A stretch of 64,000 nucleotides of DNA, taken from positions 44,336,001-44,400,000 of the forward strand of contig NC_092588.1 of the NCBI RefSeq assembly GCF_047663525.1. The letters run 5' to 3'. Shown piece by piece: positions 29,101-38,231 of this stretch (within the stretch, counting starts at the first letter, position 1; each line of letters starts with the position of its first letter). The notes under the pieces were generated by a model. That model worked only from the letters and a program-made list of their open reading frames with translations, had not been told where the DNA came from and made no database searches. A program made the position numbers and the translations under genes. The DNA comes from Anas platyrhynchos (lineage: Eukaryota > Chordata > Aves > Anseriformes > Anatidae).

Positions 29101-32100
29101 TGTCCAAGATTATCCAGTGCAGTAGAACATAATCATAAAAGTCTTTATTCTTATCAAGTAGTTCATGCTGTCCACAAAGCAGCATGAATTGTTAAATCAT
29201 ACTTAATTTTAATGAGTATTTCAAAATGAGATGAGCATTTTCTTCTTACATTCCTATTCATATAAACCTACGAAATACTTGGAAGGAAGATTGAAGGCAC
29301 AAGAAGTTCTTTTTCTTAGATTCATTCTTATCATCCATAGTCCTACAGCATAACACTACAAAGCAGTCAGCAGAGTTGTCCCAGTCACAACTAAGGATAA
29401 AAAAGAAATCTTCTTACGTTTCCTTACACTGCTTGTAGCCAGACTAGCTGTAATTGTAGAGATCACAACTTTTCAAAACAGGTTGGTGTTCCACAGCTGG
29501 GATTATCTGGGCATCTCTTGCCTAGTCCTGTCCTCAACATGGGGCAGCTGCAGGATTAGTATTGGTTAGTATTCTGGCTACCTGGTCTCTGCCAGTGGCC
29601 TACAACAGATTAATCTCCTAAAGACTGACAGTGTCTTAGGGGAATTCAGACTTTAGCTGTCTGGATGAAGTGAAGATTAGTGCTATGTAAGCAGCTGGGT
29701 AGTCTTACATGATGGGTCTGCTGGTGTGAAGCTCTTCCATAGTTAACTGAGACTGCAAGTGAGCAGGGCTGCTTTGTTACCACATGAATTACTTGATAAG
29801 AGCACACATGCTGTACCAGCAGCTCTGAATTTAAGGTGATTGCATTGGGAGGTCCTAACTGGAGGGGACTTGTTGGGATTTTGAGAACGTTTACAGGACT
29901 TAACTTTTTGTTCACTTTTTTCTTGTGTGCTTTTTTTCTTCTTTCTTTAACCACACCATTCTGACTCAGACACCAGTGTGCAGCTGGTCCCCCAGAACCT
30001 GAAGGTGGGCAGATCTGAAGTTCCTCTCTTAATACGGGATTTCCAAGGGTTGAGCTGCGCTCAGCGGCAGTCCCTGCAACTGACTGTTTGTACGTGTGCA
30101 GCTGATGGTGGATGCAAAGACAAACTTATTTCCAATGCGTCAGTGGGCCTGGGACCAGGAGCAGTTGCACTAATCATCTTGGCGTTTTTACTTCTGCTGC
30201 GTAAGTAATTGTTTCACGTTATCTCAGAAGAACTATGAATATGTTGCGCAAGGCACCAAGGAAGAAACTGTCCCACTCCCAGGTTTTATCATCTTGAGTA
30301 AACTCCTAGTCTGTGTGAAGTCATGGCAAATCTCCAGTTAATTTTGGTGACATCGACATTTCACACTCAAAGCATTTCAAGCTGTGCGTTTTGAAATGAA
30401 TATGTACAATTTTAATATTTGTTTATGATGCCATAATAACAAGGGAGAAGCACTAAGGGATCCTTTTAGTGTTTCCCACACTTACCTCTGTGAACCCTAA
30501 CTTCCCACTTAAACTGCAGCACTCTCTCAATGCTTATCGCCCTCATTACAGACCCAGATCTGGTTCCTTACTCTGAGTAGCAAATGAAGTTGTTCTTTGG
30601 TAAGACAACACAGCAGCTCAAAAATAAGAAATACCTGTAATCATATTACGGCCATATATATACCAGTGCTGCACTTGAAATGGCAATAGTTCGTTGCTTG
30701 TATTGGCAGCAATCTAGCAAGACAAAATTAATTCCACAGGAAGATGTTTTCCTCTTGAAACTGGATTATTTTGAGCCCCTCAGGTAATGCTGAAGGCGTG
30801 TCATAGGATTGGTGAGGTGAAATCCATATAAGTTTTGTCTCGATCTAGCAGTAACAGAACAGGAGGAGTTGGAAATGCTGAGGTTGTACAATGGTATTTG
30901 GGGGCTGGTTTTGCTATATGAGATCTTCAATAGAAGTTTAGATAAATACCTGCATGTGGTTATCTGCAGAAGTGACAGGTTAATTAACAGTTTACTATTC
31001 AGGAAACCATTCTGGCACGTGTTTCTAGGAAATAACCTTGAATGTTTAGGAATTTGTCTGCAGTCTTTATTAGCCCTCATGATCATGAACTCATTAAAGA
31101 TAGATTTCTATATAGGAGCTGATCAGACTTTAGCATTTGCTGTTACTCTGCTTTGACCCTAATCTTCCCATAAGTAATGTCAGACTGATGTTTCCCTGCA
31201 GTTCTTCCACTGCTATTGCTGTTGTGTCCATGTGGCTCGGGAGCAAAGGGATTTGCTGCAATACCAGACTGCAGTGAAGAGATGTTGCGTAAATGGAACA
31301 GCGAAGGAGCAGCTCCTGAAGAGAAGGCATGTTTCCCTAATAGCATTTCTCTTTGATTTCCATCCAACTGTTCAGTTTTGCACTTGGCATCTCCTCCACA
31401 TTATGGGCTGATGTTTCAAACCTGCACAGCAGATTTTAACTACACATGAGCATTAATTAAAGTTAACCCTATCAGGCTCAATGAAGGATGCTTGGAAGGT
31501 GAATTCCAGCAGCAGCTCTAGAAAATACCAACTGTAGTGCTTAAATTCCAGAGTAAAGGCAAAGCAATCAAGCAAACGCTGATAGTATCTGAGCATAAGA
31601 TAGAAGTGTGGGAAAAGCATCCATGCTATAAAGAGTGAAGTATTTGCATCTGCAAGCATGGAATGTTTTCTGCCTATTTGGGAGTAAAGCAGTGAAAGAA
31701 CAGGTTGTAAAGCTTAGCTTCCCATCACTGGTTTAAATTTGCAGGTTGCATTTTAAATTACTTCCTTGTGTGTTTCTCTTCTTAAACAAAGCAAAACTCT
31801 TACTGAAGAAAAGGGGGGAAGGGAGAGAAAAAAACATCCAATATACAGAAAGAACAGTGAATGCAAAACATGTTTGCTCTTTCTTGTTATCCTACACAAC
31901 CCAAAAAAACAAAACGCATGACACTGTCCTGCTTTTGCACAATAATGAAGAAACAAGTAAAAGACTTTGATTTGGGCACAGAAAATTCATGATGAAAAAT
32001 GACAAACTTTAGAGGGAAGCCAAACTGCTAGAAAAGACGAAAAGGCCAGGTAACTCCATGGACAAAGCAGGCAATGCACACTTCCCCAAAGCTGGGCATA

Positions 32101-35100
32101 GTCTTTTTTTGGAACAGCTGAATGCCCTGGAGATTTGCAGCCTTCCTCCCCAGCCCCTTTCACTCCCAACCCTTTCAGTTTTAAGAAAACAAAAACCTAT
32201 AGAAACACTTCTGTGATCCTCCTTGGGAACACAGTCATGGAAGCTGCACCCTCTTTCAGGAGGCCCTTTGCAGCAACATGTATAAGTGCAAATTCAAACA
32301 TGTAAGACAGCACCCTCCCAGGTCCCACCCAGCCCTGCTGCTGGTTTGGTGAGTTCCGTGTGCTAGACAGCCCAGCTTTAATGTCACATCCTAATTTGTG
32401 TTGTTCATGCAGCCATTGCAAAGCATCATCCCACCCACTGCACTGGGGAACTCTAAAGGAGTGACTGCTGGAGCAGCAGCAGCAGGAGCGGCAGCAGGAG
32501 CAGCAACAGGAGCAGCAGCAGCAGGAGGAGGAATGAGTGCAGAGGAAGCTGCAGCATGCGGAGGCAGCTCTGCCTCTAATGTAAGAGGGCATTGCAGCAT
32601 CGTTACCAGGGAAGGATGGGAAGAGCAAAGACATCTCCTTTCTGGTGCTGATTACCATGCCAGAGCTGCAGCAGCTGGAGCTGTTGAAGGCATGGCAGCT
32701 GGAGAAGGCAACGTGGTAGCAGCTGGAAGAGGCATGGCAATGGGAACTGCAGGAGCCATGAATGAAGAATTTTTAAGAGACTACTTCAATGACGTAAGCA
32801 TATGACCTGAGAATAACAGTATACTGAGATTTACACTTAGGACTGTGAAATGCCATTTATGTTGTTACAAACACAGACAAATAGGTTTGTGTATGTGTAA
32901 ACAATCCCAATAATGGTCAATGTTGTGTGCATGTGGGTGGAGGCATTAAGGATTTGGGTGTTAGGCTCACGTGTAGGATGTAGACCTTGACAATGCTCAG
33001 TTTTGTAGCATCTTAGGTTGTTCACCAAATCTCCAATGGCAAGACCCTTCTCTCAAAGCTTGAGATCCAGAATATTCACCAGTGACCAAGGAGCTCCTTG
33101 TCCAGGAAGAAGCCATGAAGCAGATGATGTGATAGAAACCTCAGAGATTTGAGCACATGAAATTGTCCTGTAGGGAGGCACCGATGACTCTTCATGAGTC
33201 ACAGCTGTAGACCTTATCATGGAGCAAGTTTTTGAAAGATAAGCCACAAAAGTCAAATGGTAGAGGGTGGGTCTCCGTATTCAAAATAGCTGATGAAGCA
33301 GTGCTGGATTTGTCTGCACAATAGCTTGGGTGAAAGAAGCTTTATCAGAAGCATAGGAGCACATGTTGCAACCCCTTTTCTGAATTATTTTTTTGTTATC
33401 TAATCATTGAACAATAGGATAATCCTATTCAATGCAGCTATGCTTCTTTTGTAACACCCATCATAAGTCCTTAGGTTGGTGAGCTACCTATAGGGAAAAC
33501 TCCACTTCCATAAGCCAAAGAGTGTAAAGATCATCCATCACCTCTACAAATAGAACATTTTCATTCTCTACAGCTGGCTGACAATGGGGCCGTGCAGGGG
33601 AGTAGCTGTACAGGTTTGAATCACATCTAGGTGGTTAATCAACGGAAGGACTTGTGCATCTCCTGCGTGCTCCAGCTACTGGTTTTCTGGGTGAACAGAC
33701 ACAACAGTAGCAATTCTGCTTTCCTGCTGCTCTTTTTGCTTCTGAATGTTAAGGCATACTTAGAGCATAGCTGCCTGCTGAATTCCTGTAGGAGGGCTTA
33801 GTAAAGGTTATATATACTATGAGAGGCTAAAAGGTTAGTTAAGATTCTACTCCTCTGGGAGGCTAAAGTACCTCAGAAACAGAAGGAAAAGAAAAAGGAA
33901 AAAAAGAAGAAAAAAAAATAGACAGATATCCAAACTGTGTAGTTCAGGTGTGTGCTGATTTCTGTCAAAGCATCTCTGGTTATGTGCCTGCTTCCAGGAT
34001 CAAATGCAGATAAACATACAGAATCAATTTGGATCTGGATATGTACCCCATTACACAGATGCCTGAGCTGATAGGCACTCCAGAATTTCAAATGCGGCAG
34101 AAGAGTGGTTCTGAGCACAAGCCAGTAACCATATTATGTAAAGCTGGTTCAGCAGGCCCAGAGGATTTGGCTATCTTCAATCCTGGAACTGCAGCTGGTG
34201 CAAGAGCATACGAAGATAATTGTGCTAGCATCAGCAGCAGCCCTATTGCAGACACTGCTCTCAGACTGGGCTGGCCCTGGAAGCAATAAAGTCTGAACCC
34301 AAAAGCCCACCTTGTTCCAAAATGGTCTGCGTAGATCCAGTTTATATGCTGGACCATGTGTCCATGCATGCCAAACCATTTAACTTGGTGATTTGTTTGC
34401 TGTTTGATTCTTTGGGTGTGATCCTGCAGGCTACACAAGTGAGAAGAGCCATGGCAGGTGATGACATGTCAGCATGTACTAATGTGTTTAAATGTGAGGA
34501 TACTCTCAGGCATGGTTTTGGTACTCTCACACAAAGACCTAGTTATAGATGAAGTTCATTCACTCAACCAAAATACACGTAATATCTTTGTCTGTTTGTG
34601 AGGACAGAATAGTACCGTAAACAGTAGTCTGGGAGGAAATAGTAGGAGATGGTGATATACCTGAGGCTTTCAATTTAATTCCAAAGTGCTCTGTGTTGTG
34701 TTTTTTTTTGTTTGTTTGTTTTTTTGTTTTTTTGTTTTTCTCATACTGTTAAGTTCAGGCTAACTTCAAAAAAAGCAAAAAGCAGTTCTAGTACTGTCCT
34801 TAGATCGTTTACAGTTGCTGTGGGTTCAGTTAAATTTTATTATGATCCTTTTGACCAACCATGCCTGATTTTTTTCAAATTTACTGTCTGAAAGTGCCAT
34901 TAATGATCTTTTGCTTGCTTTTGCTTCCTGTCTTCAGAAAGCTGTCTCTTTTGCGGAAGAAGATGAAGCCCAAGCTGCAAGGGACTGTCTCCTGGTCTAT
35001 TCCCAGGGGGAGTCTGGCTCCCCCCATGGCTCCATCGGCTGCTGCAGCTTTATTGAGGGCGACTTTGATGACCACTTTCTTGATGATTTAGGAGATAAAT

Positions 35101-35960
35101 TTAAGACTCTAGCAGAAATATGCATAGGTAGACACATCGACATGAAAGATGGTAGCTCCAGGAATGAATCTGCTTTCGGCGTTCATGATGCAAGCTCACG
35201 GCTCTTAAATCAGCAAAAAGCTTTCAGCTCCAAACAAGCATTCTCCTCGGGCAGCCACTTCTCGTCCGTCCCGCCAGCACAGGCAGGTGGTGGCATGGGA
35301 CAAGAGGCTGTGTCCCAGGAGGTGGTCACGGAGACAACCTTCTCGTCACGGTCTGGGCAGCATGACGTCTGTCCCCATCCCACATCCTACGCGGAGACCA
35401 ATGTCACCATGACGGAAACATCCTATTCTGCAGGGGGCCCTGCCCACCCAGCTACTGTTTTTATAGATCCCCAGTTTTCAGAGAACGTGGTGGTGACAGA
35501 GAGGGTGCTGGCCCCTGCATCAAGCTTGCAGGGAATGGTGGAAATCCCTGACCTGCCCTCTGGAAGCAACGTGGTGGTTACGGAAAGGATGGTGAAGTCA
35601 GAGGGCCCTAGGGCAGGAACCATGACGGTTCAAGACCTCACCGACTCAAAGTACGTGGTGGTGAGGGAGCGAGAGAGGGTGCTCGTGCCTGCTGGCGAGC
35701 AGGGCTCGCTGAGCTTCCCTGCCTTGTCTGAGGGGCAGAGCGTGGTGGTAAACGAGAAGGTCCTCACAACTTCAGGGGGGGCAGGCAGAGCTGAGCGGGC
35801 AGACGGTGCCAGCGCAGGAAGGCAAGAGCACGTGCTGATCACGGACTCCCTGCTGAACCAGGTAGGCTCAGCTGTGGAGGGGGCACCTCCTGCCAGCTCC
35901 ACGCTGAGCAAGTCCTCCAGGGTCACCAAGTACAGCACAGTGCAGTACACCCGCTCCTAA
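10802..35960 (+). CDS. DSG2: Desmoglein-2 (desmosomal cadherin), 15 coding exons
   Basis: Exons join as 10802-10846, 17236-17271, 18227-18361, 19584-19742, 22282-22426, 24172-24332, 25123-25257, 25399-25584, 26492-26751, 27616-27758, 28461-28688, 29970-30200, 31202-31326, 32413-32793 and 34938-35960, giving 1130 codons plus TAA (human DSG2 has 1118). The product is a type I membrane calcium-dependent adhesion protein of desmosomes. Visible in order: signal peptide (about 1-23); propeptide ending in the convertase site RQKR at 46-49; mature EC1 with Trp at position 2 (residue 51); cadherin calcium motifs LDINDN (149-154), LDVNDN (259-264) and DENDN (485-489); a transmembrane segment at about 604-629; an Ala/Gly-rich stretch (682-703); a catenin-binding segment (about 797-854); and six roughly 28-residue desmoglein repeats (about 918-1065). 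The C-terminus and the adjacent TTR gene identify DSG2 rather than DSG1, 3 or 4. All junctions are GT-AG except the intron 13 donor, which appears to be GC. Confidence 0.96.
12535..12790 (+). mobile_element. Probable ancient CR1-family LINE relic
   Basis: The sequence around 12610-12760 follows, with much divergence, the conserved CR1 3' region that reads as an aligned run of 'aactggg..tttagtctagg' and, further on, a 'ttcccagagtgggg' block. It is far more decayed than the other CR1 copies here. The identification rests on eye alignment to the family pattern and is tentative. Confidence 0.4.
14935..15925 (+). mobile_element. CR1 LINE fragment in DSG2 intron 1
   Basis: A 5'-truncated CR1 non-LTR retrotransposon in sense orientation. 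It begins within the reverse transcriptase region (decayed '[14 protein letters not shown]' segment near 14955-15000) and continues through the end of ORF2 and the CR1 3' UTR ('ggtgacctccagaggtccctt'). The frame is broken by stops and indels, so it codes for nothing. The terminal 8-base repeats typical of CR1 are only faintly visible. Confidence 0.9.
17236..17271 (+). CDS. DSG2: DSG2 exon 2
   Basis: A 36-base exon encoding 12 residues ([12 protein letters not shown]) that complete the signal peptide and start the propeptide. It has a TTTTCAG acceptor and a GTAGGA donor. The tiny size and phase 0/0 match the second exon of desmogleins, and human DSG2 has a closely similar peptide here. Confidence 0.9.
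18227..18361 (+). CDS. DSG2: DSG2 exon 3
   Basis: 135 bases, 45 residues. Carries the end of the propeptide with the basic convertase site RQKR, followed directly by EWTVPP, whose Trp is the conserved adhesive Trp2 of EC1. Processing here exposes the strand-swapping N-terminus. Acceptor TTGCAG, donor GTAAGC. Confidence 0.95.
18362..19583 (+). other. DSG2: DSG2 intron 3
   Basis: About 1.2 kb GT-AG intron with nothing recognisable beyond pyrimidine-rich stretches. Introns 2 (955 bases), 6, 8, 9, 10, 11 and 12 (roughly 0.7-1.3 kb each) are likewise plain, apart from short AT or A-rich repeats. Confidence 0.8.
19584..19742 (+). CDS. DSG2: DSG2 exon 4
   Basis: 159 bases, 53 residues of EC1. Includes the desmoglein signature around [13 protein letters not shown] and the calcium-site segment ending in the VDRE motif. 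The spacing to exon 5 agrees with the human gene. Phase 0/0, donor GTAAGT. Confidence 0.95.
19940..22210 (+). mobile_element. CR1 LINE (2.3 kb) in DSG2 intron 4
   Basis: A long sense-oriented CR1 copy. It starts in the C-terminal part of the endonuclease domain, runs through the linker and reverse transcriptase, and ends with the CR1 3' UTR. RT landmarks are visible: the palm segment YLDFCKAFD near 21084-21110, the GVPQGS motif at 21256, and the catalytic box, which reads FAED at 21343-21354 instead of the usual FADD. Several frameshifts and stops break ORF2, so the element is dead. It fills nearly the whole intron, ending only about 70 bases before exon 5. Confidence 0.93.
22213..22243. repeat. 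(TA)n/(CA) microsatellite after the CR1 3' end
   Basis: Short alternating AT tract grading into CACACA, directly after the CR1 tail and 40 bases before DSG2 exon 5. It probably grew from the CR1 terminal repeat. Confidence 0.8.
22282..22426 (+). CDS. DSG2: DSG2 exon 5
   Basis: 145 bases, ending in phase 1. Encodes the end of EC1 and start of EC2, with the linker calcium motif [10 protein letters not shown] and the desmoglein sequence VGSIEELSE. Acceptor TTTCAG, donor GTAATA. Confidence 0.95.
22427..24171 (+). other. DSG2: DSG2 intron 5
   Basis: About 1.75 kb GT-AG intron. Apart from the CR1 fragment it contains nothing recognisable. The pyrimidine-rich acceptor CTTTTTTTCAG precedes exon 6. 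Confidence 0.85.
22821..23261 (+). mobile_element. CR1 LINE 3' fragment in DSG2 intron 5
   Basis: A 440-base 5'-truncated CR1 in sense orientation. It covers the last part of ORF2 and the 3' UTR and ends with near-perfect CR1 terminal octamer repeats ('gaatctatgattctatga', 23243-23260). It starts at the same family position as about 21775 of the intron 4 copy, and the two can be aligned from there. The clean tail suggests it is younger than the intron 1 copy. Confidence 0.95.
24172..24332 (+). CDS. DSG2: DSG2 exon 6
   Basis: 161 bases in phase 1 to 0. Encodes EC2, including the calcium-binding NATDADEPN motif and NLDRE near the end; the DADEPN and LDRE motifs are typical cadherin ligands. 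Donor GTAAAA is followed by an A/T-rich run. Confidence 0.95.
25123..25257 (+). CDS. DSG2: DSG2 exon 7
   Basis: 135 bases, phase 0/0. Encodes the end of EC2 with the EC2-EC3 linker motif [10 protein letters not shown]. The acceptor is CAACAG after a long T-rich tract; the donor is GTAAGT. The following intron is only 141 bases, the shortest of the gene. Confidence 0.95.
25399..25584 (+). CDS. DSG2: DSG2 exon 8
   Basis: 186 bases, phase 0/0, encoding EC3. Contains [14 protein letters not shown] and the [10 protein letters not shown] segment, both closely conserved in DSG2. Acceptor TTGCAG, donor GTTAGT. Confidence 0.95.
26081..26138. repeat. AT-rich tandem repeat in DSG2 intron 8
   Basis: About 60 bases of imperfect TATATACA units. 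It is a simple repeat; nothing else is visible near it. Confidence 0.8.
26492..26751 (+). CDS. DSG2: DSG2 exon 9
   Basis: 260 bases, ending in phase 2. Covers the end of EC3 and much of EC4. Between them the expected DxNDN motif is replaced by NVREGP, a family trait of desmogleins (human DSG2 has NVKEG). It ends just after DEDTGKVA. Acceptor CTCTAG, donor GTAAGA. Confidence 0.95.
26752..27615 (+). other. DSG2: DSG2 intron 9
   Basis: 864-base GT-AG intron. A slightly GC-richer patch at about 27230-27380 gives short open frames with no recognisable product. Confidence 0.8.
27616..27758 (+). CDS. DSG2: DSG2 exon 10
   Basis: 143 bases in phase 2 to 1, EC4. Encodes [20 protein letters not shown] and an N-glycosylation sequon NGTY at about residue 456 that is also present in human DSG2. 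Acceptor ATCAG, donor GTAAGT. Confidence 0.94.
28461..28688 (+). CDS. DSG2: DSG2 exon 11
   Basis: 228 bases, phase 1/1. Carries the last cadherin calcium motif DENDNCP at residues 485-491 and the start of the extracellular anchor region ([17 protein letters not shown]). Acceptor CCTTAG, donor GTAAGA. Confidence 0.95.
28689..29969 (+). other. DSG2: DSG2 intron 11
   Basis: 1.28 kb GT-AG intron without recognisable repeats beyond a short CA run near 28786. Confidence 0.8.
29970..30200 (+). CDS. DSG2: DSG2 exon 12
   Basis: 231 bases, phase 1/1. Encodes the cysteine-bearing extracellular anchor (CxC, then C at 593) and most of the transmembrane helix ([19 protein letters not shown]). An N-A-S sequon sits at 600-602, directly before the membrane. 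Acceptor CTCAG, donor GTAAGT. Confidence 0.95.
31202..31326 (+). CDS. DSG2: DSG2 exon 13 (probable GC donor)
   Basis: 125 bases completing the transmembrane segment ([12 protein letters not shown]) and the juxtamembrane tail ending APEEK. The exon must end at 31326 to keep phase 0 for exon 14, and the next bases are GCATGT, so the donor is a GC rather than GT. The nearest GT, four bases on, would shift the frame to an early stop in exon 14. Confidence 0.88.
32413..32793 (+). CDS. DSG2: DSG2 exon 14 with Ala/Gly-rich tract
   Basis: 381 bases, phase 0/0, intracellular anchor. Contains an Ala/Gly low-complexity stretch (residues 682-703) built from GCAGCAGGAGCA-type repeats, then conserved segments ending [11 protein letters not shown]. 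Acceptor CATGCAG, donor GTAAGC. The Ala/Gly tract has no counterpart in the human protein at this position. Confidence 0.93.
32794..34937 (+). other. DSG2: DSG2 intron 14
   Basis: 2.1 kb GT-AG intron with T-rich low-complexity sequence at about 34700-34740. Short open frames inside show no known domain. Confidence 0.8.
34938..35960 (+). CDS. DSG2: DSG2 exon 15 (terminal coding exon)
   Basis: 1023 bases ending in TAA at 35958. It begins with the intracellular cadherin-type segment that binds plakoglobin ([40 protein letters not shown]). Six desmoglein repeats follow, marked by [33 protein letters not shown] and SVVVNEK at about residues 918, 945, 973, 1001, 1029 and 1058. The C-terminus [11 protein letters not shown] matches DSG2. 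The exon is noticeably GC-richer than its flanks. Confidence 0.97.
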   Translation, partial: KAVSFAEEDEAQAARDCLLVYSQGESGSPHGSIGCCSFIEGDFDDHFLDDLGDKFKTLAEICIGRHIDMKDGSSRNESAFGVHDASSRLLNQQKAFSSKQAFSSGSHFSSVPPAQAGGGMGQEAVSQEVVTETTFSSRSGQHDVCPHPTSYAETNVTMTETSYSAGGPAHPATVFIDPQFSENVVVTERVLAPASSLQGMVEIPDLPSGSNVVVTERMVKSEGPRAGTMTVQDLTDSKYVVVRERERVLVPAGEQGSLSFPALSEGQSVVVNEKVLTTSGGAGRAERADGASAGRQEHVLITDSLLNQVGSAVEGAPPASSTLSKSSRVTKYSTVQYTRS

Positions 35961-37755
35961 GCGTGGTGCCTATATTTCAGCATGCATCTCACTTTGGGCT
36001 TTATCTTGAGACCTGGATTTGTTGGTGCTTTAAGAATGGTGTGGACTTGGGTGTGGTGGCTTCTATCAATGATTGCATCCAAGAAGATAGCAAAGAAGTC
36101 TGCTGTTAGCACAGAACATTGGTGACAAAGCTTTGGAAGTGCAAAGGTGCAGGAAATGTTTATTTTTGTTGTTTGCTATTTTTGTAACTATTTTGCTATA
36201 TATATGTTATTTTTATTATGTGGTTAGTGTAATAATACCACAGAACAAAGCTGCATATTATGGGAAAGCAGAAAAAGTCTAAACTCTAGCAAAGCACAAG
36301 TTAGGTTTCTAAGCTGTTGTTTAGTCTATGCTAAAGTCCTCCTCCCAGGGGGGCACCGATTTCTCACCATGTTTTTCACCATGTTTTCCATCTGTTACCT
36401 TGTGGAGTAGGGCAGCTCCCCTTAGCTGCAGCTGTGGGTCTCTGCACCCTCGTGAATTCATAGGAAACTTAAGAAATCCCTCCTTCCTGACAAGCCTGAA
36501 TCACCAAAGTCCTTACAGCAGTGGTGTGTTGATCTCCTGGAGGGTTGTTCAAACTTCGGGTTATCAGCATCTGTACCTTAAGCAATCAGTACTTGCTGTC
36601 TTTAACCTCTGTACTAATATGCAAGTAACAAAAAGAGCTGAGAACTGCTTTTTTTTTGTTGTTGTTGTTTTGGCACCTGAGTGTAAAAATTCCATTATGT
36701 GTTGCAGATGTAGACTGACATGGAAAAGTAAGCATTTGTATCATTCAGATTTTTCACTGACTCCAAATTAGTTATTTAATAATTAATGAGAAACAGCCAA
36801 AACTTACTTTGGCTTTACAGCCAGATTCATTCAGTGGCTTTTGCTAGCAGAGTTTATGGCCCTTAGGAATTTGTTGGATCTGATTTACAAGTGCAATTAA
36901 TAGATTTCAATTCTATCTGTGAAATCTCAGATAGAAGCAGAGGAATGCAGCCTAATGTATGTTGTGCTGACTCCAGCATCAGAACTCCTGTGGCCTTAGC
37001 AGTGCCATGCAATGGTAGCTTTCATTAGCTCCAACAAGAATATAGAAATCTCTATACAATTCTGCAACACTTAATGTTATTTCTCTTTCCATGAAGTCTG
37101 TGTGGTGAAATGGAAAGAGAGTACTGTACTGTTTGGCACTATGTATATATGCACATGTAAATATTTATTTTTATGCAGGTTGAAACATTTTAAAGTGACT
37201 TTTATAGGAAAAAACAAGCATACACAAGTTCATGTTTTGTCAGAGTGGAAAGTGTGTTAGATCAGATACTAGTACTGTGTGTATCTCATACCTGTAAAAT
37301 CAGCAAGCTAGTCATACGGTAATGCAAAGCCCATGGACCTGTGGAGCTTTCCAGCTGTCTCCATCTCTGCTGGATTTTTCATGCAGGCTACGTTTTCCAT
37401 TGATATGTTTTGCCTTTGACTAGAAACACTTTCAGTGTTTTTTGTTTGAGAGTATTTTGTTTGAAGGGTAAGGTGATTCAAACACATAAACATAAGTCAG
37501 AAACATGGCTATGCTCAGCAGGGTGCACATAAGCATGGGCTGTTACAGTACATGGAGGAGTACTTACAAGCAAATCAGATGATGAGCTTGCTTAGACCTG
37601 TTGCTTATTTCTCTCTCAAACTGTTTTTAAATTATAAGTCTTTACTTTTAAGCAAGCATACAGTTTTAAGTGGTGACCATTTTTTCCAACAATTAGAGGA
37701 AGTGAATTTCTGTATTTTTATGCAATCTGAAATAAAGAACTGTACTGCATTTTTT
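35961..37755 (+). other. DSG2: DSG2 3' UTR (inferred)
   Basis: Sequence between the stop codon and about 20 bases past the AATAAA at 37731. It contains TTATTTTTATTA-type AU-rich stretches near 36205 and a Pumilio-type TGTAAATA at 37156-37163 beside ATTTATTTTT, which suggest post-transcriptional control. Length, about 1.8 kb, is plausible for DSG2. The end is inferred from the signal only. Confidence 0.65.
37731..37736 (+). terminator. DSG2: DSG2 polyadenylation signal AATAAA
   Basis: The first canonical AATAAA after the stop codon, followed within 25 bases by a T-rich stretch. A second AATAAA lies at 38226-38231 and could give a longer transcript. Confidence 0.65.
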
Positions 37756-38225
37756 TCTATTCTTTATTCAGCGTTAAGACCAGGTGAAAACAATGACTTT
37801 TCCACTGCAAATGAAAAGTTTAAAGATATAACTAAGTTTGGGATTTCCCAAATAGCCTGAAGGACTACCTTAAAGATACAGATACAATAAGTTTCTTTCT
37901 TGCTAACTTCTGGAAAAAAAAAAAGAAAAAAAAGAAAAAAAAAAAAAGAATTCTGCCTGCTTATTAAGAGCACTAAATTCTTTAAGTCTTCAAGTAAGAT
38001 AACAACAGCTCATGTTACTGGGCTTTTGAATCAAACTCTTCTATGCTTCCAAAGCATGTTACAAACCACATGGCAGAAGACAGTGTTTCTGTTTTATAGT
38101 TGTTAAAACTCAGGCCGAGAACAGGCTTTAACAGTAAGGACTGTGTCACAAGTCTTGCCTTTGCTAAGTATTGTTTATTCATAACTTCTCTTGCTCAGTA
38201 ATCAACACAGATTTGTTAGTGCTGT

Positions 38226-38231
38226 AATAAA
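38226..38231 (+). terminator. DSG2: Possible distal DSG2 polyadenylation signal
   Basis: Canonical AATAAA about 500 bases beyond the first. Use would lengthen the 3' UTR to about 2.3 kb. No independent support. Confidence 0.35.

Noticed and set aside
31327..31331. Using the GT at 31331 as the DSG2 exon 13 donor
   Set aside because: It adds four bases and shifts the frame, giving a stop early in exon 14, whereas the GC donor preserves the conserved protein.
32197..32658. Minus-strand frame of 153 codons rich in Cys and Ser
   Set aside because: Antisense shadow of the GCAGCAGGA repeat in DSG2 exon 14.
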